A stretch of 24,545 bases of DNA from UBA2029 sp037447125 (lineage in GTDB: Bacteria > Chloroflexota > Anaerolineae > Aggregatilineales > Aggregatilineaceae): contig JBBIHG010000053.1 of NCBI GenBank assembly GCA_037447125.1, forward strand, positions 1-24,545. Reading direction: 5' to 3'. The first letter of the stretch is position 1. Each line of letters begins with the position of its first letter. Made by a program: the position numbers and the translations under genes. Below, in pieces: positions 7,069-13,223 of the stretch. The notes beneath the pieces were generated by a model. That model was not told the DNA's origin. It was given only the letters and a program-made list of their open reading frames with translations, and made no database searches.

Positions 7069-7977
7069 CTACGCTTCCTCGCTGTTTCTCATCGAACTCT
7101 CATCCTCGCCTGCCGTTCCGTCCAGGAGGCGGCGGTAGGTCGCCTGCAGGGTGAGCGCGTCAGCGACGTGGAATGGCTCTGGGGCCTCGACTCCCACCGT
7201 ACCCTGTGCCCCACAGTCAATGAGCGCCTGCAGCAACGCGCGATAGCGCAGATCGGCCTCGTTGAGCGGCAGGTGCTGGCGCTCCCCACGTGGCCCGTAG
7301 TCAATGCCCGACATATGCGCGTGAAGGTTGTGCAGTCCGCGCTCGCCGAGCGCCGCGCGCACGGCATCGAGCGCCGCGACAAACTCCTCGTAGCTGTTGA
7401 TCTGGCCCTCGCGCGCGTGCAGATGGGCGAAATCTATGCACGGCAGCACGCCGGGGATGTCGCGGCTGAGCCGCAGCGTCTCTTCCAGCGCGCCGAAGAC
7501 GGCCGGCTTGCCCATCGTCTCGGGGCGCAGGATGACATCTACCCCTTCGTCGTCCAGGATGGCGCGTAGCTCGCGCAACTTCTCGGCAACGCGCTCGTAC
7601 ACTTCTGCAGGTGGCTGATCATGATAGGACCCGGGGTGGAAGACGATATCGCGTGCACCCGCCAGGAAACCCTTGCGCGCGGCGGCGAGCAGGCGCTCGT
7701 CGCTTTTGCGCATCAAATCGGCGCTCTGGCTGTTCAGGTTGATGTAGTAGGGTGCGTGGATGCTCAACGTGATGCCGTGTTGCTCGGCAGCCGCCTTGAT
7801 GGAGGCGCATGTCTCGTCGGAGACGCGCACGCTCTGCACCCAGGCGATCTCCAGGTGATCGAAGCCAAGCAGGCGCGAGTACTCGATGGCGGCGGGAGTG
7901 CCGGGCCTGGGAGTCGTTGCCGGGCTGCCGACCGTGCCGAAGCGCAGCAGCTCGGCGGGCCTGTCATTCGTTGTCAT
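7069..7977 (-). CDS. Endonuclease IV (Nfo)-family TIM-barrel protein
   Basis: 302 residues with the metal-ligand pattern of the AP-endonuclease 2 / endonuclease IV family, which cuts DNA at abasic sites in base-excision repair. Likely zinc ligands, by match to the known set of E. coli Nfo: His74 (SIHAPYYINLNS), His114 (VFHPGS), Glu153 (LRPETMGK), Asp182 and His185 (CIDFAHLHA), His219 or His221 (NLHAHMSG), Asp226, His235 (RQHLPLNE) and Glu264 (GVEAPEP). The N-terminus (LRFGTVGSP) is divergent from the usual start of Nfo, and the C-terminal 15 residues are acidic and unlike the family. AAAGGA is 13 bases before the ATG, rather far. It could instead be a sugar-isomerase-like TIM barrel, but the HAPY-INL and H-PL segments argue for Nfo. 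It is divergent from the M50B gene. Confidence 0.8.
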   Translation of the reverse strand: MTTNDRPAELLRFGTVGSPATTPRPGTPAAIEYSRLLGFDHLEIAWVQSVRVSDETCASIKAAAEQHGITLSIHAPYYINLNSQSADLMRKSDERLLAAARKGFLAGARDIVFHPGSYHDQPPAEVYERVAEKLRELRAILDDEGVDVILRPETMGKPAVFGALEETLRLSRDIPGVLPCIDFAHLHAREGQINSYEEFVAALDAVRAALGERGLHNLHAHMSGIDYGPRGERQHLPLNEADLRYRALLQALIDCGAQGTVGVEAPEPFHVADALTLQATYRRLLDGTAGEDESSMRNSEEA

Positions 7978-8008
7978 GCGTTCGCCGTTGTCCTTTCCTA
8001 TGCGGCCA

Positions 8009-8023
8009 GTGACCAGGAGTCAC
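8009..8023. promoter_or_regulatory. Small dyad in the divergent intergenic region
   Basis: GTGAC-5 bases-GTCAC lies between the divergent Nfo-family and M50B genes. It could be an operator shared by both, but five-base arms are easily found by chance, and I see no convincing -35/-10 pair for either gene in this 65-base gap. Confidence 0.25.
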
Positions 8024-8042
8024 GCCGGGAGACAGGAATCCT

Positions 8043-8948
8043 ATGATGGGCGAGTCCCCTCACCAACCCGACCGGCAGCGCGATCTGGCGCTGGCTGCGC
8101 TGGCGCTGGTCATGGCTCTGCTGCTTTGGCAGGTACAGGGGTTGTACCTGCTCATGGTACCTTTTCGTCTGTTCGTCACCATGATCCACGAGCTGGCGCA
8201 CGGCCTCGCCGCCGAGCTGACCGGTGGCGACTTCGTCCGCTTCCAGGTAACCAGCCGCGGCGCCGGGCTGGCCTATACGCGCGGCGGGTCGCCGTTTGCC
8301 ATCCTCCAGGCCGGCTACCTGGGCACCGCCATCTTCGGCGCAGGACTGCTCGTCCTGACCCATCGCGCGCCGCAGCCCGGTCGTGTGGCCGTTGGCCTGG
8401 GCGTCTTTCTGGCCATCTTGAGCGTCGCCTATGCCGGACTGCGCCCCGCGCGGCTGTCCTGGCTGCAGATCGGCCTTGTTGTGGCGACGGGTCTGGCCGC
8501 CGCCTACCTGGTGCTTACCAGCGAGACCAACCGGGACCGCTGGGCCGGGGCGGGCGTTGCCGCGCTCGGCGGTCTGCTGGCCGTCTGGTACGCCAGCGAG
8601 GGTCAGGTGCTTGGCCTCGTCGTCGGTCTGGCCAGCGCGATCGCGCTGGTCGCGCTGGGGCTGAGCGCCCGCCGCGATCTGGTGGTCGTCGTGCTGACCT
8701 TCCTGGCCTTCTTGACCGGTCTGCAAGCAATTGCTGATGCCTGGGCGCTGCTCAGGATCGTGACCATGTCTGGCTCGCTGCTGCCGCACAACGACGCCAG
8801 CGCCATGGCTGCTGAATTTGGTGGCCCGGCGGCAGCGTGGGCGTTGGGCTGGATCCTTGCTGATGTGCTGATCATGGGCGCCGCGGCCTACTTTGTCCTG
8901 GTCCGCCCGAACCGTCGCCAGGCCGCAGACCATAGCTCCCCAGGCTAG
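8043..8948 (+). CDS. M50B-like membrane zinc metallopeptidase
   Basis: 301 residues, almost entirely hydrophobic, with roughly eight or nine membrane segments. The zinc-site motif HELAHG (49-54) sits in or next to an early helix, as in the peptidase M50B family; these are integral-membrane proteases related to site-2 proteases. The substrate and role of M50B members are poorly known. The sequence GGDFVRFQVTSRGAGLAYTRGG follows the motif and fits the conserved loop of this group. AGGAAT stands just before ATG 8043; a second ATG follows immediately. It is the only + strand gene between 1640 and the right end of the window, and its stop overlaps the stop of the convergent small membrane protein. 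Confidence 0.82.
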   Translation: MMGESPHQPDRQRDLALAALALVMALLLWQVQGLYLLMVPFRLFVTMIHELAHGLAAELTGGDFVRFQVTSRGAGLAYTRGGSPFAILQAGYLGTAIFGAGLLVLTHRAPQPGRVAVGLGVFLAILSVAYAGLRPARLSWLQIGLVVATGLAAAYLVLTSETNRDRWAGAGVAALGGLLAVWYASEGQVLGLVVGLASAIALVALGLSARRDLVVVVLTFLAFLTGLQAIADAWALLRIVTMSGSLLPHNDASAMAAEFGGPAAAWALGWILADVLIMGAAAYFVLVRPNRRQAADHSSPG

Positions 8949-9424
8949 CGGCTGGTCGGGGCCGGGCCAGGGCTGCCCGACTCGTCGTCCCGCTCCCCGC
9001 TATCGGGCGGCGGCCCGAACAGCGCGTAGATCAGTACACCGGACGAGGCGAGCAGGATGCCGCCCAGGAACACGACCGCCTGCAGCCGTCCGAGCATTGG
9101 GCGGCTGTCGGGCGTGGAGGGGTGGCTGCCAAAGCCCAACACGTCGGCCAGGCCCGCCGCACCTGCGATCAGGAGACCGGTCAGGGTCAGGCGGATGCCA
9201 ATATCCTGGGCGAGAGTCGAAGGCTGGCCGGAATAGAACGCCTTTTTGGCGAACAAATACGCGCTGGTGAACAGGATGCTGAAGCCCGACAGAATAACCA
9301 GCACTTGCAGCACACCGACGCCCGCTGCTGCTTCCAGCCCGATAATGCCTGGGAACAGGCCGATCAGCACGATCACCACGCCCAGAGCGCCAATGCTGAT
9401 GCTGACCTCGCTGTAGCGTTCCAT
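8945..9424 (-). CDS. Small four-helix membrane protein of unknown function
   Basis: I do not recognise this 159-residue protein. It has four predicted membrane helices (about 10-32, 36-58, 76-96, 112-134) and a hydrophilic C-terminal tail rich in Pro, Ser, Asp and Gly. There are no cysteines, His clusters or enzyme motifs. It is the last gene of the M42-HAD-DsbA-M19 operon, 12 bases after the M19 stop, so it may serve that operon at the membrane. An in-frame GTG six bases upstream (9430) is an alternative start; neither has a clear Shine-Dalgarno sequence. Its TAG overlaps the TAG of the M50B gene on the other strand. Confidence 0.7.
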   Translation of the reverse strand: MERYSEVSISIGALGVVIVLIGLFPGIIGLEAAAGVGVLQVLVILSGFSILFTSAYLFAKKAFYSGQPSTLAQDIGIRLTLTGLLIAGAAGLADVLGFGSHPSTPDSRPMLGRLQAVVFLGGILLASSGVLIYALFGPPPDSGERDDESGSPGPAPTSR

Positions 9425-9436
9425 AGACACCCGTAG

Positions 9437-10534
9437 CTACGCCGGGAGTCCGGCGTGCAAGATGCGCATGAAGTTGCCGCTCAGGATGGCTGTCACGTCC
9501 GCAGGCGGGTAGCCGCGCGCAGCCAGCGCCCGGCCAATTGCCCATAGGTCTGCCGATGTCTCGAACTCAGCGGGGGCCGACGCGGCGCCGAACCCGCCAT
9601 CGAAGTCGCTGCCGATGCCCGCGTGGCGCGCGCTGCCAGCGATCTGGCAGACATGGTCAATCGCGGTGACGACGGTGTTCATGGTCGCAGCATCTTTACG
9701 GTCGCCGGCCCGCCACTCCGGCACCAGGAACAGGTTGTAGGGCATGATCCCCACCGCGCCATCGCGCTCGGCGATGCGCCGGATCAGGTCGTCAGAGATG
9801 TTGCGGTCGGGGCGATCCGGACGAAAGCGCAGAGGATTGGCATGGCTGGCGTACAGCGGGCCGTCGTAGCGGTCCAGGGCTTCGGCGCAGGCTTCGGGGG
9901 CCATGTGCGCCAGGTCGAGCACCATGCCCAGCCCGGCCATCACGTCCAGCAGCTCGCGCCCCAGATCGGTCAGCGGGCCGGGGGACTTGGTGCCGCCGCT
10001 GTAGCGCGTCTGCGACCAGGCCGGGCCGACCGCCCGCAGGCCGCGCTCGTACCATTCCTCAAGCTGCTCCGGCTCCAGGATCGGATCGGCGCCTTCCATC
10101 GAGATGATCACGCCCAGGCGATGGTCTCCCACGCCGGTGCCGTCGCGCCAGGTGCTCAGCGTGGCGTCCAGGTCCGCCTGCGTGCGGATCAGGCGAATGC
10201 GCGGGTCGTTGTCGGCCAGACAGTGGTAGTAGTCCATCTGGCGCGAAGCCCAGGTGTAGGCGTCGGCGAGCGTCTCGTAGAGCACCTGCTCGTCGGGATA
10301 CTGCTGCGACCAGGCCGGGGCGACGAAGATGGACGCGCATACCACGGCCACCCGGCCCAGCAGCAATTCGGGCAGGCCCACCATGCTGCGGCCATGGCGC
10401 GCCAGGAATGCAGGGTCGGTTTCCTGGCGGCGACGCGCCCAGGCGCTCTGCCGGAAGTCGCGCCCGTGGCTGAGGTAGTTCCAGGCGATGTCCAGGTGGC
10501 CGTCCACGATGATGTCCTGCGCCAGGTCGCTCAT
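9437..10534 (-). CDS. M19 (membrane/renal dipeptidase-like) zinc dipeptidase
   Basis: 365 residues of the M19 dipeptidase family, binuclear zinc enzymes that hydrolyse dipeptides, often accepting a D-residue at the second position. Visible ligands: His13 and Asp15 in DGHLDIAW, Glu147 in ISMEGAD (the bridging glutamate), His210 in LDLAHM, His231 in ASHANPLRF and Asp310 in GIGSDFDGGFG. No signal peptide or lipid anchor is seen, so it is probably cytoplasmic, as in other bacterial homologues. Its ATG overlaps the stop of the DsbA-like gene (ATGA at 10531-10534), indicating translational coupling. With the M42 aminopeptidase in the same operon, a peptide breakdown role is likely. Confidence 0.93.
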   Translation of the reverse strand: MSDLAQDIIVDGHLDIAWNYLSHGRDFRQSAWARRRQETDPAFLARHGRSMVGLPELLLGRVAVVCASIFVAPAWSQQYPDEQVLYETLADAYTWASRQMDYYHCLADNDPRIRLIRTQADLDATLSTWRDGTGVGDHRLGVIISMEGADPILEPEQLEEWYERGLRAVGPAWSQTRYSGGTKSPGPLTDLGRELLDVMAGLGMVLDLAHMAPEACAEALDRYDGPLYASHANPLRFRPDRPDRNISDDLIRRIAERDGAVGIMPYNLFLVPEWRAGDRKDAATMNTVVTAIDHVCQIAGSARHAGIGSDFDGGFGAASAPAEFETSADLWAIGRALAARGYPPADVTAILSGNFMRILHAGLPA

Positions 10535-11277
10535 GAGGCCGGGGTCTCCGCACTGCCATATCCTGTCGTATAGGCCTCGAACTCACGGTAGTCCTGCACC
10601 TTTTCGCCGTTGATGAAGAAGCTTGGCGTGCCGGTCAACCCGCGCCGGTCAAATTCCGCCCGCGCGCGGTCGAGGGTTTCGCTCACGGCGCTGCCGCGCA
10701 TGCAAGCATCGAACTTGCCCATATCCAGGCCGAGCGCCTGCGCTCCTTTGCGGATGCGCCGTGCGTCGAATGTGGACGTGACGAAGCGCCGCTGCCAGTC
10801 GTAGAGCACGTTCGTCATCGTCCAGGCTTCGCCTTGCTCGCCCGCGCACAGCGCAGCTTTGGCCGCTTCTCTGGCTCCCCAGCCGATGTGTGGCACGGGG
10901 ACGAACACGAACTGGACCTCGCCAGCAGCGATGGCATTGAGCAGGGGGACGAACTGCCCCTCGTGGAACTCGCGACAGTGTGGGCAGGCGAAGCTGGAGA
11001 AGTCCTCGATGAGCACGGGCGCATCGGGGCTGCCCAGGCGGAGGAAGCCGTCTGCCGTCGTTCCCTGGGCCAATCCCGCGTATTGGGCGCCAGCGTTTTC
11101 CGGCACTGGCGCCTCCAGTGGTCGCAGTAGGTAGATCGCGGCGGCTCCGGCGAAGATTATGCCCAGGATGCTGACGATGATCAGCCACCCGCGTAGATTG
11201 GTGTTCCGTGTGGGTGGTGCGGACCGCACCCCCGGCGTTGGCGGCGGCGAAGGTGTTGAGGATGGAGGCGTTGTCAT
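10531..11277 (-). CDS. Membrane-anchored DsbA-like thioredoxin-fold protein
   Basis: 248 residues: a Pro/Thr-rich N-terminus (1-25), one membrane helix (about 30-51) and an outward DsbA-type thioredoxin domain. The redox motif is CPHC (98-101) within DFSSFACPHCREFH. The cis-proline loop is GTPSFFING (216-224), and two further cysteines (144 and 192) could form a structural or shuttle disulfide. The layout resembles BdbD-type oxidases that form disulfides in extracytoplasmic proteins. The reading frame is open 66 codons further upstream into the HAD gene, but ATG 11277 begins the plausible protein and has GAAGTGAG about seven bases ahead. It lies 28 bases after the HAD stop and overlaps the M19 start. 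No DsbB/VKOR partner is visible in the window. Confidence 0.9.
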   Translation of the reverse strand: MTTPPSSTPSPPPTPGVRSAPPTRNTNLRGWLIIVSILGIIFAGAAAIYLLRPLEAPVPENAGAQYAGLAQGTTADGFLRLGSPDAPVLIEDFSSFACPHCREFHEGQFVPLLNAIAAGEVQFVFVPVPHIGWGAREAAKAALCAGEQGEAWTMTNVLYDWQRRFVTSTFDARRIRKGAQALGLDMGKFDACMRGSAVSETLDRARAEFDRRGLTGTPSFFINGEKVQDYREFEAYTTGYGSAETPAS

Positions 11278-11305
11278 TGATTTCTCACTTCGGGTCGGGG
11301 CGGGA

Positions 11306-12055
11306 TCAGCGCCATTGCTCCACAACGGTAGCCAACTGGCCCAGCGACTGGATGGTAGCGTCGGGGGTCGCCTCCAGGCCATCGGGCATCCAGCGGTGCC
11401 GCTGCTCGATCCAGACGGCGCGCAAGCCCGCCTGCTGCGCTCCCCACACGTCGAAATACAGGCTGTCGCCCACATAGACGGCTTCGCCTGGGGCCAGGCC
11501 CAATGCGTTGAGACTCAGCGCGAACACCTCTCGGCCCGGCTTCCATGCCTCAACGTCCGCCGAGAAGACCATGTGCTCCAGATAGGGCAGCAGCCCGAAG
11601 CGCTCCAGGTCGTCCACGTGAAAGCGGCCCGGCCAGTGCGTGTTGGAGACCAGCCCGACGCGCAGGCCCTGCTGGCGCAGCGTCGCCAGCGTATCCGCCG
11701 CCCCTTCGAGGGGCCATACGTGTGCCTGGATGGCCCGCATGTAGGCCAGGCCCGCCTGCTCTACCACGCCGTCTGGTAGATCGGCGATGCCCCACAGCGC
11801 GGCAATCTGCCGAATCTGGCGATCCAGCTTCAGGTCCTTGACATCGGACTCGGCGATAGCTGCCCACAGAGTCAGCGCGTGCTGCCAGGCGCGGGCCAGG
11901 GCTTCGTCCTCCGGCAACAGGGCGTAGCCGGCCCCGCGCAGCAGGGCGTATACAGGCCGGGCGCCGGTTTGCTCGGTCTTCTCCCAGCTCGTATCGGGCG
12001 CGTTGTAGTGCAGCAGAGTGCCACCCATGTCGAAGATCACGCCGCGAACCGGCAT
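11306..12055 (-). CDS. HAD-superfamily hydrolase
   Basis: 249 residues with HAD phosphatase motifs: motif I FDMGGTL (nucleophile Asp9), motif II LVSNTHW (Ser137), Lys172 in EAWKPGREVF and motif IV VGDSLYFD (Asp197, Asp202). The cap is helical (about 20-115), as in phosphoglycolate-phosphatase-like enzymes. Position +2 after the nucleophile, usually the acid/base Asp, is Gly, a variant seen in a subset of HAD proteins and perhaps meaning altered chemistry. The substrate is unknown. ATG 12055 is preferred over ATG 12070 because AAGGAG is exactly 6 bases in front of it. It follows the M42 gene by 19 bases. Confidence 0.88.
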   Translation of the reverse strand: MPVRGVIFDMGGTLLHYNAPDTSWEKTEQTGARPVYALLRGAGYALLPEDEALARAWQHALTLWAAIAESDVKDLKLDRQIRQIAALWGIADLPDGVVEQAGLAYMRAIQAHVWPLEGAADTLATLRQQGLRVGLVSNTHWPGRFHVDDLERFGLLPYLEHMVFSADVEAWKPGREVFALSLNALGLAPGEAVYVGDSLYFDVWGAQQAGLRAVWIEQRHRWMPDGLEATPDATIQSLGQLATVVEQWR

Positions 12056-12061
12056 TGTCCG

Positions 12062-12067
12062 CTCCTT
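12062..12067 (-). promoter_or_regulatory. Ribosome binding site fixing the HAD start
   Basis: AAGGAG on the minus strand, 6 bases before ATG 12055. The site lies inside the first codons of the longer alternative reading from 12070, which argues against that start. Confidence 0.8.
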
Positions 12068-12074
12068 CATGCTG

Positions 12075-13127
12075 TTAGCTCACCAGGTATTGGGCGATCA
12101 GGTGGGAGCAGTGCAGAATGCTGTCCCTGTGCGTGCGCTCATAGGCGTGCGAGGCATCTACGCCCGGCCCGATCAGCGCGACCTGCCCCGCGCCCCCGCT
12201 GAACCAGTAGGCTTCGCCGTCCGAACTGTAGTAAGGGTATACGTCCAGCCTGTAGGGTATGTGGGCGGCCTCGGCCAGCGCGCGCAGCTTCTGCGTCAGG
12301 ACGAAGTGGTACGGCCCGCGCGCATCCTTGACGCAGATGCCAACACTGAACTCGTCTGAGTTCTGGCCCTCGCCGATCGCAGCCATGTCCACCGCGACAA
12401 GCTCACGCAGGTTGTCAGGAAGGCCCGCTGCGCCCCCATGCCCGACCTCTTCGTAGTTGGCGATCAGCACGCTGGTGGTCTGAGCAGGGCGCAGTCCGGC
12501 ATCGCGCAGAGCGCGGAACGCGCCGTAGATGGCCGCTACTCCCGCCTTGTCATCCAGATGGCGCGAGCGGATGAAACCCTGCTCGCCCACCTCGACGCGC
12601 GGGTCCAGGAAGATGAAGTCGCCCACCTCTATGCCCAGGGCGCGCGTCTCGCCCGCGTCTCTCGTTCGCGCGTCGAGGCGCACTTCCATCGTGTCCCCGT
12701 CGCGCGGCTCATCGCCAGCGTCGCGGTGAATATGCGTGCTGGCCTTCACCGGCAGCACCGTGCCCCGCCAGCGCTGGCCGTGCGCCGTGCGCACCGTGAC
12801 GCCCTCCAACTCGACCGCGTTCCACATGAAACTGCCCAGTTGGGTCAGCTTCAGCCGCCCATTGGGCTTGATCTCCTTCACCATCAGCCCCAGCGTATCC
12901 ACGTGGGCGGTCAACCCGCGCGGCGCGTCATCGCGCTCGCCCGCCCAGCGCACGACCAGGGCGCCTTTGAGTGTCTCTTCCAGGGCCAGATCGGCAATGC
13001 CCAGCCCGGCGAATGCCTCCGCGACGAACGAGATCGCTTCGTGATGGTAGCCTGTCGGACTGGGCGTGTTGAGCAGACCGACGAGAAACTCGATGACATG
13101 CTGACCGGCGAGTGGCAGCACAGGCAT
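12075..13127 (-). CDS. M42-family aminopeptidase (glutamyl aminopeptidase/TET-like)
   Basis: 350 residues, the usual length for M42 metallopeptidases, which assemble into large tetrahedral particles and trim N-terminal residues from peptides in the cytoplasm. Metal and catalytic residues visible: His75 and Asp77 (TAHVDTLG), Asp192 (SRHLDDKAG), Glu226/Glu227 (NYEEVGHGG), Asp247 (AVDMA) and His334 (YERTHRDS). GGGGGA stands shortly before ATG 13127. It is first in a five-gene operon with its own promoter (TATACT). The substrate preference cannot be read from sequence; M42 members include glutamyl, leucyl and lysyl aminopeptidases. Confidence 0.93.
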   Translation of the reverse strand: MPVLPLAGQHVIEFLVGLLNTPSPTGYHHEAISFVAEAFAGLGIADLALEETLKGALVVRWAGERDDAPRGLTAHVDTLGLMVKEIKPNGRLKLTQLGSFMWNAVELEGVTVRTAHGQRWRGTVLPVKASTHIHRDAGDEPRDGDTMEVRLDARTRDAGETRALGIEVGDFIFLDPRVEVGEQGFIRSRHLDDKAGVAAIYGAFRALRDAGLRPAQTTSVLIANYEEVGHGGAAGLPDNLRELVAVDMAAIGEGQNSDEFSVGICVKDARGPYHFVLTQKLRALAEAAHIPYRLDVYPYYSSDGEAYWFSGGAGQVALIGPGVDASHAYERTHRDSILHCSHLIAQYLVS

Positions 13128-13170
13128 GTGATCCCCCGGACTCTATTCTGCGCGCTCCTGACGACGGGGA

Positions 13171-13199
13171 AGTATAACCCGGCAGCCGCCGTCTGACGA
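13171..13199 (-). promoter_or_regulatory. Promoter of the M42-led operon
   Basis: Minus-strand TCGTCA (13194-13199), 17-base spacer, TATACT (13171-13176). The start would be near 13164, giving a leader of about 37 bases before ATG 13127. Confidence 0.68.
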
Positions 13200-13223
13200 G
13201 GGCGCGCGCGGCACGCGGGAGTG

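Noticed and set aside
9623..10573. 316-codon + strand frame opposite the M19 dipeptidase
   Set aside because: The M19 metal ligands are all present on the minus strand; the opposite frame is a compositional shadow.
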